The notes beneath the pieces were generated by a model that saw only the letters and a program-made list of their open reading frames with translations, was not told the origin of the DNA and did no database searches. Positions 46,586-56,506 of a stretch of 64,000 nt of DNA are shown piece by piece (the stretch's first letter is position 1; the number at the start of each line of letters is the position of its first letter). This stretch comes from Silicimonas sp. (lineage in GTDB: Bacteria; Pseudomonadota; Alphaproteobacteria; Rhodobacterales; Rhodobacteraceae). The position numbers and the translations under genes were made by a program. The DNA lies in the NCBI GenBank assembly GCA_022820365.1, contig JAJEFO010000077.1, positions 40,336 to 104,335 on the forward strand. Direction: 5' to 3'.

Positions 46586-46743
46586 AAACTGCGCTCAAGG
46601 GAGGTGATTCGCATACGGCCGTGTTAACGGACCAATGCTTGCCACCCGACAGGGCTGACCGTTCGACCGCTGGTTGAGGCGAGGCCATTTCAGATGGGCG
46701 TCGGCATGAAGCCCGACCCCGACCGACACTCAAGGGAGGAAGC

Positions 46744-48009
46744 ATGACCCTAAATTCGAGAATTCTTGGCGCAGCGTCTGGCGTAGCCATTGCCTGCACC
46801 GCGTTTGCGGCTCAGGCCGAAGTGCTGTTCTGGTCCACGCAAGCGAAACCCGTCGAAGAGGCGCAGGCCATGCGCGAGCAGGTCCTCGCCGGAGCCGGCG
46901 CAGTCGACTATCAGCCCAATGATGGCGGCCCGTGGCTGACCCGGCTTCAGGCGGAACTTCAGTCCGGCTCCGGTTCGATCGGCGTACTTGGTGCACTGCA
47001 TGGCGACTTTTCCGCCATGAATCCCGATGATCTTGTCGACCTCGACGACGTGGGCGTGATGAGCGCCTCGGAGACGTTCAACGATCTCGCCAAACTTGGC
47101 ACCGACAGCATGCAGTACATCCCCTGGATGCAGGCCAGCTACATCATGGCGGCCAGCAAGGACGCGCTGCAGTACCTACCTGATGGCGCGGACGTCAACG
47201 CGCTGACCTACGACCAGCTGATCGAGTGGGCGGCCAACGCGCATGAAGCGGCAGGTGAGCCCAAGTTCGGCTTCCCGGCTGGTCCAAAAGGTCTGAAGCA
47301 TCGCTTCTTCCAGGGCTACCTCTACCCGTCGTTCACCAATGGCGTGGTCCGCACCTTCGCCTCGGACGAGGCCGTGACCGCTTGGGAAAAAATGCGCGAA
47401 CTCTGGGCGCACACGAACCCGGCTTCGACAAACTTCTCGTTCATGCAGGAACAGCTGCTGTCGGGTGACGCGTGGATCGTGTTCGACCACACTTCGCGCC
47501 TGGCGCAGGCATTCAACGAGCGTCCCGACGACTTCGTCGCCTTCCCGGCACCTGCAGGCCCGACAGGACGCGGCTTCATGCCCGTTCTGGCCGGTGTCGC
47601 CATCCCGCGCACCGCACCCGACATGGGCGCGGCAAGGGCTTTGGTCGAGTACATGCTGAAGCCGGAAACCCAGATCGCAACGCTGCGTGCGACCAACTTC
47701 TTCCCGGTTGTTGGCGTGACCCTGCCTGACGATCTGCCGCCGTCGGTGAAAGCTGCGGGTGACGCGGTTGCCAAAATGAGCGCTTCGGCCGATGCCAACC
47801 CTGGCCTGCTGCCTGCGGGTCTGGGCGACAAGGGCGGTGACTTCAACCGCATCTTCGTCGACAGCTTCGAGCGCATCGTGCTGGCCGGTCAAGACATCCG
47901 TGCCGTCCTGGACGACCAGAAGGGCCGGCTGGCTGCAATCATGGAAGAGACCGGAGCACCTTGCTGGGCTCCCGACGCACCTTCCGACGGGGCCTGCCCG
48001 GTCGAATAA
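46744..48009 (+). CDS. carbohydrate ABC transporter substrate-binding protein (LacI-linked system)
   Basis: 421 residues from ATG 46744, with AAGGGAGGAAGC upstream. A signal peptide of about 25 residues (ILGAASGVAIACTAFAAQA) precedes EVLFWSTQAKPVEE. The protein is a two-lobe CUT1-type binding protein (FNDLAKLGTDSMQYIPWMQASYIMAASK, EQLLSGDAWIVFDHTSRLAQ). It should deliver an oligosaccharide or glycoside to the permeases encoded directly after. A perfect 9-bp hairpin follows the stop. Ligand identity is not in the sequence; the co-encoded GH63-like hydrolase suggests a small glycoside. Confidence 0.92.
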   Translation: MTLNSRILGAASGVAIACTAFAAQAEVLFWSTQAKPVEEAQAMREQVLAGAGAVDYQPNDGGPWLTRLQAELQSGSGSIGVLGALHGDFSAMNPDDLVDLDDVGVMSASETFNDLAKLGTDSMQYIPWMQASYIMAASKDALQYLPDGADVNALTYDQLIEWAANAHEAAGEPKFGFPAGPKGLKHRFFQGYLYPSFTNGVVRTFASDEAVTAWEKMRELWAHTNPASTNFSFMQEQLLSGDAWIVFDHTSRLAQAFNERPDDFVAFPAPAGPTGRGFMPVLAGVAIPRTAPDMGAARALVEYMLKPETQIATLRATNFFPVVGVTLPDDLPPSVKAAGDAVAKMSASADANPGLLPAGLGDKGGDFNRIFVDSFERIVLAGQDIRAVLDDQKGRLAAIMEETGAPCWAPDAPSDGACPVE

Positions 48010-48033
48010 GTCCGGTTGGATCTTTCCGCCGAA

Positions 48034-48060
48034 GCCCGGACCTGCGAATTGGGTCCGGGC
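48034..48060 (+). promoter_or_regulatory. 9-bp hairpin between binding-protein and permease genes
   Basis: GCCCGGACC (48034-48042) and GGTCCGGGC (48052-48060) pair perfectly around a 9-base loop. It lies 25 bases after the binding-protein stop and 60 bases before the permease ATG at 48120. No U tract follows. Such intercistronic hairpins usually protect the upstream message so that the binding protein is made in excess over the permeases. Confidence 0.65.
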
Positions 48061-48119
48061 GCATCCTCCGAAGACAATCCGACAACGGTGCATTCTTGCG
48101 CCAAGAAAGGAGCGGTCCG

Positions 48120-48965
48120 ATGAACGCTCGGTTGTTGCCCTATGTCCTGATCCTTCCAGTGACACTGTTCCTATGCCTGTTCTTCCTGTACCCGTTCCTG
48201 CTGGTCTCGAAGCAAGCATTCAGTACCGGTGCCGGCTTCACGCTCGACAATTTCCGCGAGGTAACGGGCTACTGGAAGTTCCCGATCACGATGCGCAACA
48301 CGCTGCTCCTGGCGGCCGCGGTGGTACCGATCCAGCTGGCGCTTGCGCTGTTGATGGCAACCATGGTCAACCGGATGAAGAAGGGCCGCGATCTGGTGCT
48401 CTACGTCTGGACCATCCCGCTTGGCATCTCGGACCTTGCCGCCGGCATCATCTGGCTGGCCATCTTCGAACAATCTGGGTTCCTGAACTCGATGATGAGC
48501 GGTCTCGGGCTCGTCGACAAGCCGGTGAACCTGCTGACATTCCAGAACCCCGGAATCGTGTTCCTGGCGATCATGCTGGCCGAGATCTGGCGCGCAACCG
48601 CGATCATGCTGGTGATCCTGGTGGCAGGCATCGGGCTGATCCCCAAGGAATACTACGAGGCGGCCGAGGTATTTGGCGCATCGCCCTGGAAACGGTTCCT
48701 GCGCATCACCTTGCCACTCCTGCGCCCCAGCCTGCAGACCGCGCTTGTTCTGCGGGTCATCCTGGCCTTCGAGATATTCGCGGTGGTCGCGGCCCTCGGT
48801 GGCACGCTATTCCCCGTCCTCATGGGTGAGACCTACGCCTACCAGTTCGACCTCCTTAACAGCGGGGCAGCGGCGGCTCTGGCGCTGATCATCCTGGCCA
48901 TCTCCATCGCCTTCACCCTGATCATCCTGCGCGTCCTGCGCGTGCCGAAAGGAGCCACGATATGA
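48120..48965 (+). CDS. carbohydrate ABC transporter permease 1 (CUT1, MalF-like)
   Basis: 281 residues from ATG 48120. Six transmembrane segments, with the first at LLPYVLILPVTLFLCLFFLYPF. The EAA loop EVFGASPWKRFLRITLPLLRPSLQTAL, which contacts the ATPase, lies near residue 185. It forms the inner-membrane channel with the product of the next gene, whose ATG (48962) overlaps its stop by four bases (ATGA). Confidence 0.93.
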   Translation: MNARLLPYVLILPVTLFLCLFFLYPFLLVSKQAFSTGAGFTLDNFREVTGYWKFPITMRNTLLLAAAVVPIQLALALLMATMVNRMKKGRDLVLYVWTIPLGISDLAAGIIWLAIFEQSGFLNSMMSGLGLVDKPVNLLTFQNPGIVFLAIMLAEIWRATAIMLVILVAGIGLIPKEYYEAAEVFGASPWKRFLRITLPLLRPSLQTALVLRVILAFEIFAVVAALGGTLFPVLMGETYAYQFDLLNSGAAAALALIILAISIAFTLIILRVLRVPKGATI

Positions 48966-49801
48966 CCGCCGTCACCACCGATGCAGTTACGACAGACACG
49001 CGGCGAGCGGGCCGCTGGGTTTATGGCAGCGCGGTTGTCCTGCTTTGCGCCTGGGTTATCGTTCCGCTGTATTTCCTGCTGATCAACACGCTCAGCGCCC
49101 CGGATACGGTGAACAGCTTTCCCAAGCCGTTCATCCCCGAGTTCGACCTCGGCAGCTTGACGTTCTTTGCCAATTTCGCCGGGATGCTGACGGCCCTGAA
49201 GAACTCGATCCTCGTGGCGGGGCTGACCATGATCATGTCCATCGTGATCGGGGCGCCGGCGGGCTACGCCCTCTCGCGATTCGACTTCCGCGGCAAGGAA
49301 CTGTTTCGGCTCCTGATCCTGCTGACGAGGGCCTTTCCGCTACCGCTTCTGGCGCTCCCGCTTGCGGTGATGTTCATCCAGACCGGGCTGGACGACACAG
49401 TTTTCGGACTCGCGCTCGTGCATACGACGCTGGCAATCCCTTTCGCGGTGCTCATCACCTTCGCGCTCTTCTCCGGCATTCCGCTGGAACTGGAGGAGGC
49501 TGCCTGGACGCTCGGCTGCACACGGCTTACCGCATTCTCCAAGGTCGTGCTGCCGCTGATCCTTCCAGGGATCACGGCATCCGCGATCTTTGCCTTCGTG
49601 ATCTCGTGGAACGAGGTCTTCGCGGCCGCGGTGCTGACCATCGAGAACCGGACGCTGACGGCGTTCCTGCTGCAGAACCTCGACACCTCGCCCCTGCATC
49701 TGAAATTCGCGGGCGGGTTCATCCTCGTCGTGCCGGCGCTGATCTTCATCTTCGCCGTGCGCAAGTACCTCTTTGCCATGTGGGGCATCGCCAACCGCTG
49801 A
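48962..49801 (+). CDS. carbohydrate ABC transporter permease 2 (CUT1, MalG-like)
   Basis: 279 residues. Six helices; the EAA loop LEEAAWTLGCTRLTAFSKVVLPLILPG is typical of MalG-type partners, and LSAPDTVNSFPKPFIPE is the usual external loop. Forms the heterodimeric channel with the previous gene. The ATPase gene is 29 bases downstream. Confidence 0.93.
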   Translation: MTAVTTDAVTTDTRRAGRWVYGSAVVLLCAWVIVPLYFLLINTLSAPDTVNSFPKPFIPEFDLGSLTFFANFAGMLTALKNSILVAGLTMIMSIVIGAPAGYALSRFDFRGKELFRLLILLTRAFPLPLLALPLAVMFIQTGLDDTVFGLALVHTTLAIPFAVLITFALFSGIPLELEEAAWTLGCTRLTAFSKVVLPLILPGITASAIFAFVISWNEVFAAAVLTIENRTLTAFLLQNLDTSPLHLKFAGGFILVVPALIFIFAVRKYLFAMWGIANR

Positions 49802-49830
49802 GGCGGGGGCGCATCTGAAAGGAAACGAAA

Positions 49831-50871
49831 ATGGCTCAGATCGAGATCAAGAACGTCGCCAAGCGTTTCGGGACATACCAGGCGCTGCATGACATCAACC
49901 TGACCATCCAGGACCAGGAGTTCATGGTCCTGCTTGGCGCTTCGGGCTGCGGCAAGACCACGCTCCTGCGAATCATCGCCGGGCTGGAGACCGCGACGAC
50001 CGGCGAAGTCTCGATCGGCGGGCGCCGGGTGGACCATCTCGCGCCCAAGGATCGCGGCATCGCGATGGTGTTCCAGAATTACGCCGTCTTTCCGCACTTG
50101 ACGGTATTCGAGAACATTGGCTTTGGCCTTCGAATGCAGAAGCTGCCCAACGACGAGGTGAAAGACCGCGTCGAACGCACCGCGGAGCTGATGCATATCG
50201 AGCAACTGCTGAAACGATATTCCGGCGAGTTGTCGGGAGGCCAGAGGCAGCGCGTTGCCGTGGCCCGGGCCCTGGCGATGGAGCCGGACGTGATCCTGAT
50301 GGACGAACCTCTTTCAAACCTCGACGCGCTCCTGCGAATGGAGATGCGTGCCGAACTCAAGGGCGTTCTGGCGACAAGCAACACGACCGCGATCTACGTC
50401 ACCCACGACCAGGTCGAAGCCATGTCCATGGCCGATCGGATCAGCGTGATGCATCAGGGCGAAATCGTGCAGGCCGCTTCCCCCATCGAAGTGTACCGCA
50501 ATCCGGCAGCGGAGTTCGTCGCCGGGTTCATCGGCAACCCGCCGATGAATTTCCTGCCAGCCGCCCCCGCAGGAGACGGAAAGTGGACCGTCGCGGGCCA
50601 GGTCATGGATGGGCCGCGCAGTGGCAAGCCGCTGAAATTCGCGATTCGTCCCGAGGACATGCGCCCCGCCGACGAAGGCCTGACTGCGACGGCCAAGGTG
50701 GTCGAGCCGCTGGGTGCGCATCTGCTGATCACCTGCGAGGTCCAGGGATCGATGTTCCGCGCAGTGCTAGACAGCGACATGAGCGTAAACCCGGGCGATC
50801 AACTGACTCTTGCGCCGCAACCCGACCGGATGCGCTGGTTCGATCCGGATACCACGCTTGCCGTCGCTTGA
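49831..50871 (+). CDS. carbohydrate ABC transporter ATP-binding protein (UgpC/MalK type)
   Basis: 346 residues, preceded by AAAGGAAACGAAA. Walker A LLGASGCGKTTLLR, Q-loop FQNYAVFPHL, signature LSGGQRQRVAVARAL, Walker B VILMDEPLSNLDALLR and the switch His in YVTHDQVEAM are all present. The C-terminal TOBE-type regulatory part (FAIRPEDMRPAD) extends beyond the nucleotide-binding domain, as in MalK/UgpC. It should power the two permeases encoded upstream. The nucleotide-binding half and length are normal. The GH63-like gene starts ten bases later. Confidence 0.95.
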   Translation: MAQIEIKNVAKRFGTYQALHDINLTIQDQEFMVLLGASGCGKTTLLRIIAGLETATTGEVSIGGRRVDHLAPKDRGIAMVFQNYAVFPHLTVFENIGFGLRMQKLPNDEVKDRVERTAELMHIEQLLKRYSGELSGGQRQRVAVARALAMEPDVILMDEPLSNLDALLRMEMRAELKGVLATSNTTAIYVTHDQVEAMSMADRISVMHQGEIVQAASPIEVYRNPAAEFVAGFIGNPPMNFLPAAPAGDGKWTVAGQVMDGPRSGKPLKFAIRPEDMRPADEGLTATAKVVEPLGAHLLITCEVQGSMFRAVLDSDMSVNPGDQLTLAPQPDRMRWFDPDTTLAVA

Positions 50872-50880
50872 GGACTGCCT

Positions 50881-52158
50881 GTGAAACAGGAACTGATCGA
50901 GAAGGCCCGTGCCGTAATCGCGCGCAATGATCGCGGCCACTATACGGTGCCGACACACGGACTTTATCCCTTCCAGTGGAACTGGGACTCTGCCTTGAGC
51001 GCCTTGGGCATTGCTCACTTTGACGAGACCCGTGCATGGACCGAGATCGAAACCCTGTTCTTGCATCAGTGGGAGGACGGGAAGGTCCCGCACATCATCT
51101 TTCACGAGCCGGATGACGGCTACTTCCCGGGTCCGGAAGTCTGGGCCACGGCACGGAACGTCCCGACCTCGGGCATAACCCAGCCACCGGTCACGGGATT
51201 TGCGGTACGGCGCATCTTTGATCGAGCCCGTGACAAGGCAATGGCCGAGAAACGCGCCCGCGCCTTGCTGCCGCGCATTCATGGCTGGCACAAGTGGTTC
51301 TACCGCAACCGGGACCCGCAGGGCACCGGGCTGGTGGCAATCATTCACCCGTGGGAATCGGGCCGTGACAATTCGGTCGACTGGGACGATGCACTCGCCC
51401 GCGTACCGACGGAGGCTGTCGGCGATTTCCAGCGCCGTGACACAAGCCACGCGAACCCTGCGCATCGACCGACGGATGAGCAGTACAAACGCTATATCTG
51501 GCTCGTCCAGCATTTCCGCAGCCTGGGCTGGGACAACTCAAAGCTGCACGATGCGTCGCCCTTCCGCATGGTCGATCCGGACTTCAATGCAATCCTGATC
51601 CGGTCGTGCAGCGACCTCGCCGATCTTGCCGAGCGGCTGGGAGAGTCCGAAATCGCCGTCGAGTCCCGCGAATTTGCTGAACGGGGCATCAAGGCGATAG
51701 ACAGCCTCTGGCACGAAGGGCTTGGACAATACGTGTGTTATGACCGCGTGGCGGCCAAGCTGATTGACAGCCCGTCAATCGGCGGGATTCTTGCCACCTT
51801 CTGTGCGGTCCCGAAACCCCGTGCCGAAGCCTTGGCCGCACGCATAGCGAAGCTCGGTGAAAGCGCGCGCTTCATGGTGCCCAGCCACGATCCGACCGCG
51901 CCGGAATATGACGGCCTTCGCTACTGGCGCGGTCCCGTCTGGCTGATCGTGAACTACATGATATCGGACGGCCTGAAAGTGGCGGGTCAAGACGCGATGG
52001 CGCGTCGCATCGACGCCGACAGCATCCGCCTGATCGAAAAAGGCGGTTTTGCCGAATATTACGATCCAGTGACGGCCGAACCCTGCGGCGGCAGCAATTT
52101 CACATGGACCGCCGCAATGGTGATCGAGATACTCAACTCCGAGAAGACACCCGCATAA
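50881..52158 (+). CDS. GH63/MGH1-like glycoside hydrolase (glucosyl/mannosylglycerate hydrolase-type)
   Basis: 425 residues from GTG 50881, without signal peptide, hence cytosolic. It shows the (alpha/alpha)6-barrel pattern of MGH1-like GH63 enzymes: FQWNWDSALSALG (Asp36 probable acid), IPWESGRDNS-like IHPWESGRDNSVDWDDAL, YDGLRYWRGPVWLIVNYM and a C-terminal PCGGSNFTWTAAMVIE. Characterised proteins of this size class hydrolyse mannosylglycerate or glucosylglycerate, compatible solutes of marine and thermophilic microbes. The gene ends the LacI-ABC operon, so an imported glycoside is probably cleaved here. The substrate within this class is not proved by sequence. Confidence 0.8.
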   Translation: MKQELIEKARAVIARNDRGHYTVPTHGLYPFQWNWDSALSALGIAHFDETRAWTEIETLFLHQWEDGKVPHIIFHEPDDGYFPGPEVWATARNVPTSGITQPPVTGFAVRRIFDRARDKAMAEKRARALLPRIHGWHKWFYRNRDPQGTGLVAIIHPWESGRDNSVDWDDALARVPTEAVGDFQRRDTSHANPAHRPTDEQYKRYIWLVQHFRSLGWDNSKLHDASPFRMVDPDFNAILIRSCSDLADLAERLGESEIAVESREFAERGIKAIDSLWHEGLGQYVCYDRVAAKLIDSPSIGGILATFCAVPKPRAEALAARIAKLGESARFMVPSHDPTAPEYDGLRYWRGPVWLIVNYMISDGLKVAGQDAMARRIDADSIRLIEKGGFAEYYDPVTAEPCGGSNFTWTAAMVIEILNSEKTPA

Positions 52159-52205
52159 AGAAAGGTCGCAGTAACGAATTCAGTGCAAAAGCGGACGCGA
52201 CCACG

Positions 52206-53261
<1,056 letters not shown>

Positions 53262-53273
53262 TTGGTGCTCCTT

Positions 53274-54044
53274 CTAGTTGGGAAATTGCCAGGGCTGGAC
53301 TTCTGCCGCGATTCTCGACGCCGTCTCGCGCAAGGTGGGGCTCAACGTCTTCAACTCGTCAAGCGACCGCCGGGACGTCGAGGTCGCAATCGAAATCGCT
53401 CCGACGACGCGCCTCTGGTCGGGAATGATGGGCGCGGCCACGGAAATGATGCCCTGTTCATGCTCCTCCCGGTCAAATGCTATGCCCTCGTCCCGTATCT
53501 GGTCAAGTTCGGGCCACAAGCTCTTTGGAGACCTGTGAGTGTGCGGAGTGTAGGGCACGAAGGCCTGCATCTTCAAAGCCTCGCTGCGAGTCTCCTCGGG
53601 CAGGAATGCCAGGATGGCCTTGCCGACACCAGTGCAATAGCTGGGCGCAATGAGACCGGTCTGGGCCAGCGTGTCGAACATGTTCGTTTTCTTGCGTTTG
53701 TCCACGAAGATGACATGCCCATGATCGATCTGCGCCAAGTGGACCGCCTCCCTCACAACTTCAGCCAAGGCATCGACATGGGGGCGTGCGATCGGAGCCA
53801 GCGACGAATGTTGCCACGCTGCGTGGGCAAGCCGCACCAGCCTCAGGCCCGGCATGTAAGTCTGTCGCTCGGCGTCATATGCAAGCATGCCTTGACCCAC
53901 CAGCGATTGCAGGAACCGGTACAGCGTCGCCTTTGGAAACCGCGATTCTTCCAGCAGTTCGGAAAACCGGACCGGGCGGCCACGGTCGGCCACCTGATCA
54001 AGCACTTCAATTGCCTTGCCTACGGTGCCGTTTCGCTCCAACAC
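53274..54044 (-). CDS. IclR-family transcriptional regulator
   Basis: 256 residues from GTG 54044, chosen because GGAGG lies about ten bases upstream; the frame continues to ATG 54083 without ribosome site. The winged helix is VRFSELLEESRFPKATLYRFL (about 22-42) and the C-terminal GAF-like effector domain has APIIPDQRRVVGAISIATSTSRR and YCTGVGKAILAFLP. It is followed by the ATPase gene and is divergent from the binding-protein gene, with an IclR-type palindrome at 54139-54157. Predicted to repress the GH36 uptake system. Confidence 0.92.
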   Translation of the reverse strand: MLERNGTVGKAIEVLDQVADRGRPVRFSELLEESRFPKATLYRFLQSLVGQGMLAYDAERQTYMPGLRLVRLAHAAWQHSSLAPIARPHVDALAEVVREAVHLAQIDHGHVIFVDKRKKTNMFDTLAQTGLIAPSYCTGVGKAILAFLPEETRSEALKMQAFVPYTPHTHRSPKSLWPELDQIRDEGIAFDREEHEQGIISVAAPIIPDQRRVVGAISIATSTSRRSLDELKTLSPTLRETASRIAAEVQPWQFPN

Positions 54045-54090
54045 TCGATTCCATCCTCCACCCGGCATGCAAGGAAATCGCAATGCCGTG

Positions 54091-54121
54091 TTGACAAGGG
54101 TAACCTGAATCGTGTTAGGAT
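54091..54121 (+). promoter_or_regulatory. predicted promoter of the second sugar ABC operon
   Basis: TTGACA at 54091-54096 and TAGGAT at 54116-54121 are 19 bases apart. It is upstream of the binding-protein ATG (54187) and directly before the IclR-type palindrome at 54139-54157. Confidence 0.4.
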
Positions 54122-54138
54122 TTCAATATGCAAAACTC

Positions 54139-54157
54139 GGTTTCATTATATGGAACC
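54139..54157. promoter_or_regulatory. IclR-type operator palindrome
   Basis: GGTTTCA (54139-54145), TTATA, TGGAACC (54151-54157). The arms match at six of seven positions, the GGTTTCA-N5-TGAAACC-like symmetry typical of IclR-family sites. It lies 18 bases downstream of the predicted -10 box and 30 bases upstream of the binding-protein ATG. Confidence 0.6.
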
Positions 54158-54186
54158 AAAACATGGGACAAACTGGGAGAAATAGC

Positions 54187-55452
54187 ATGCGTTCCATCCT
54201 AAAGGCGTCCATCGCGGCGCTTGGCCTTGCGGCCATTACGGTCGGCGGGACATCCGCCAGCGGCCAGTCGCTGTCAGGAGACCTGAAGATATTCCTTGAC
54301 ACTTCGAACCCTGCCCCGCGCGCGACCATGGAAGCCGTGATCGCCCGATTCCAGGCAAATCATCCGGACCTCAACATCGAGACCACGGTGATCGACCGAG
54401 AGGAATACAAGACCCAGATCAGGAACTTCCTGACTGCCAACCCGCCAGACGTTGCAACCTGGTATGCAGCGAACCGTATGCGCCCCTACGTGGAGGCGGG
54501 CCTGTTCGAGGACGTCTCGGATCTCTGGAACGAGCCGGAAATCGCCGAGAACCTCGCCTCGACGAAGGGCGCGATGACCATCGACGGCAAGCAGTGGGGC
54601 GTGCCGTATTCCTACTACCAGTGGGGCGTCTATTACCGGAAGGACATCTACGAGGAACTCGGCCTGAACGAACCGTCCAACTGGGAGGAGTTCAAGGCGA
54701 ACTGCGAGGCCATCCTCGCCTCGGGCCGCAAGTGCTACACCATCGGCACCAAGTTCCTGTGGACCGCCGGTGGCTGGTTCGACTACCTGAACATGCGCAC
54801 CAACGGGTTCGACTTTCACATGCAGCTCGCCGGCGGCGAGGTCAGCTGGGAAGACGACCGTGTCAGGCAGACCTTTGCCAACTGGCGCGAACTGATCGAC
54901 ATGGGCGGGTTCATCGACAACCACCAGACCTACAGCTGGCAGGAAGCGCTTCCGTTCATGGTCAACGGAGACGCGGTGCACTACCTGATGGGCAACTTCT
55001 CCGTGGCGCCGCTGCGCGATGCCGGTCTCACCGATGATCAACTGGACTTCTACCAGTTTCCGGTCATCACCCCGGGAGTCGCTCTTTCCGAAGACGCGCC
55101 GACCGACACCTTCCACATTCCGGCGAATGCCGCGAACAAGGAAGCGGCACGCGAGTTCCTGCGTTTTGTCGTCTCGGCTGACGAGCAGACCGAGATCAAC
55201 AACGGCAACAACCTGGGTCAGCTTCCGGTTAACGCAATGTCGTCGGTCGACGACGACAAGTTCCTGAACGAAGGCTTTGCCATGCTGTCATCGAACAGCC
55301 CCGGCGGCGTCGCCCAGTTCTGGGACCGCGATGCGCCAGCCGAAATGGCCAAGGTCTCGATGGAAGGCTTCCAGGAGTTCATGGTCAAGCCTGACAACCT
55401 GGATCGCATTCTTGGCAAGCTCGAGCGTGCGCGCAAGCGGATCTACAAGTAA
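54187..55452 (+). CDS. carbohydrate ABC transporter substrate-binding protein (GH36-linked system)
   Basis: 421 residues from ATG 54187, with GGGAGAAATAGC before it. A signal peptide of about 26 residues is followed by DLKIFLDTSNPAPRATMEAVIARF. The body has the usual CUT1 binding-protein features (PPDVATWYAANRMRPYVEAGLFEDVSDLW, QWGVPYSYYQWGVYYRKD, FLWTAGGWFDYLNMRTNGFDF). Aromatic residues suggest a sugar site. Encoded ahead of two permeases and an alpha-galactosidase, so an alpha-galactoside ligand is expected. Confidence 0.93.
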   Translation: MRSILKASIAALGLAAITVGGTSASGQSLSGDLKIFLDTSNPAPRATMEAVIARFQANHPDLNIETTVIDREEYKTQIRNFLTANPPDVATWYAANRMRPYVEAGLFEDVSDLWNEPEIAENLASTKGAMTIDGKQWGVPYSYYQWGVYYRKDIYEELGLNEPSNWEEFKANCEAILASGRKCYTIGTKFLWTAGGWFDYLNMRTNGFDFHMQLAGGEVSWEDDRVRQTFANWRELIDMGGFIDNHQTYSWQEALPFMVNGDAVHYLMGNFSVAPLRDAGLTDDQLDFYQFPVITPGVALSEDAPTDTFHIPANAANKEAAREFLRFVVSADEQTEINNGNNLGQLPVNAMSSVDDDKFLNEGFAMLSSNSPGGVAQFWDRDAPAEMAKVSMEGFQEFMVKPDNLDRILGKLERARKRIYK

Positions 55453-55465
55453 TTCAGACTTGTGC

Positions 55466-55487
55466 GGGCACCCCTCACGGGGTGCCC
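55466..55487 (+). promoter_or_regulatory. 9-bp hairpin between binding-protein and permease genes, second system
   Basis: GGGCACCCC (55466-55474) and GGGGTGCCC (55479-55487) pair perfectly around TCAC. It starts 14 bases after the binding-protein stop; only CTT follows. It is the same design as the hairpin at 48034-48060 in the neighbouring system. Confidence 0.65.
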
Positions 55488-55560
55488 CTTGACAACGACT
55501 ATTCGTTTCCAGATTTTTTGAGTGCTGTTTCCAAGACGGGTTTCCTGCGGGAGCAAGGCA

Positions 55561-56505
55561 ATGAGCGAGTCCAGCCTTCAAGATGTCCGCGCGGTCAATG
55601 GCGGCGGCTCGTGGTTCCACCGGAACCAGATCGCGATCACGCCTTGGCTGTTCCTTGCACCCGGCGTTCTCTTCTTCATCTTCTACGTCATTTCCCCGAT
55701 CTTCCAGTCCTTCAACGTCTCGCTCTACGATTGGGACGGGCTCGGAGAGGCCGAATACATCGGATTGCAGAACTACCAGGATCTCTACTGGGAATTCGTA
55801 GACCGTGACGCCTTCTTCGTCTCACTCAAGAACAACGTGATCTGGCTGTTTCTCTACCTCCTCGCAATTCCGGCGGGACTGATGATCGCGCTCTTTCTCA
55901 ACCAGAACGTCTGGGGCATCAGGCTCTACAAGTCTCTCTTCTTCTTTCCCTTCGTCATCAGCCAGGTGGTCGTGGGGCTGGTCTTCACGTGGTTTTATGA
56001 TCCGACCTTCGGGCTCCTGAACACGATCATCGGCTGGGTGGGCCTCGGGCCAATCAACGTCCTCGGCGACGAGCGCTACGTGACCTACGGCATCATCGCC
56101 GCCGGCCTGTGGCCTCAGACCGCCTATTGCATGATCCTCTACCTCACCGGCCTGAATGCGGTGGATCCCGAACAAGTCGAGGCGGGCCGTCTCGACGGAG
56201 CCAAGGGATGGAAAATGCTCTGGCACGTGATCATCCCGCAACTGAAACCCGCAACCTTCATCGCTTTCGTGGTGACAATCATCGGCGCGCTTCGCTCATT
56301 CGACCTGATCTCGATCATGACCCAGGGCGGGCCGTTCGGATCATCGCGCGTTCTCGCCTTCTACATGTTCGAGGTCGCGCTGTCGGAATACGGCTTCAGG
56401 ATGGGGTACGGTGCAGCCATCGCCGTGGTTCTCTTCCTGATCATGCTCTGCTTCATCGCCTACTTCCTCTGGTCGATGTGGAAGGAAGAGAAGGGAGCGC
56501 GCTGA
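55561..56505 (+). CDS. carbohydrate ABC transporter permease 1 (GH36-linked)
   Basis: 314 residues from ATG 55561 with GGGAGCAAGGCA before it. Six helices (first: ITPWLFLAPGVLFFIFYVISPI) and the EAA loop EAGRLDGAKGWKMLWHVIIPQLKPATFIAF. Typical phrases LNVSLYDWDG-like FNVSLYDWDGLGEAEYIGLQNY identify a MalF/UgpA-type partner. Two bases separate its stop from the next permease. Confidence 0.93.
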   Translation: MSESSLQDVRAVNGGGSWFHRNQIAITPWLFLAPGVLFFIFYVISPIFQSFNVSLYDWDGLGEAEYIGLQNYQDLYWEFVDRDAFFVSLKNNVIWLFLYLLAIPAGLMIALFLNQNVWGIRLYKSLFFFPFVISQVVVGLVFTWFYDPTFGLLNTIIGWVGLGPINVLGDERYVTYGIIAAGLWPQTAYCMILYLTGLNAVDPEQVEAGRLDGAKGWKMLWHVIIPQLKPATFIAFVVTIIGALRSFDLISIMTQGGPFGSSRVLAFYMFEVALSEYGFRMGYGAAIAVVLFLIMLCFIAYFLWSMWKEEKGAR

Positions 56506-56506
56506 C

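Larger units (their letters stand above)
46444..46743. promoter_or_regulatory. LacI/ABC operon shared promoter region with operator candidates
   Basis: 300 bases between the divergent start codons. It contains a half-site GATATAACG at 46462-46470, a perfect inverted repeat TAGGCAGA/TCTGCCTA at 46473-46491, a palindrome GATATAACGATATATC at 46570-46585 and TTGACA just before it. The region 46490-46580 is clearly A/T rich against its surroundings. Confidence 0.55.
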
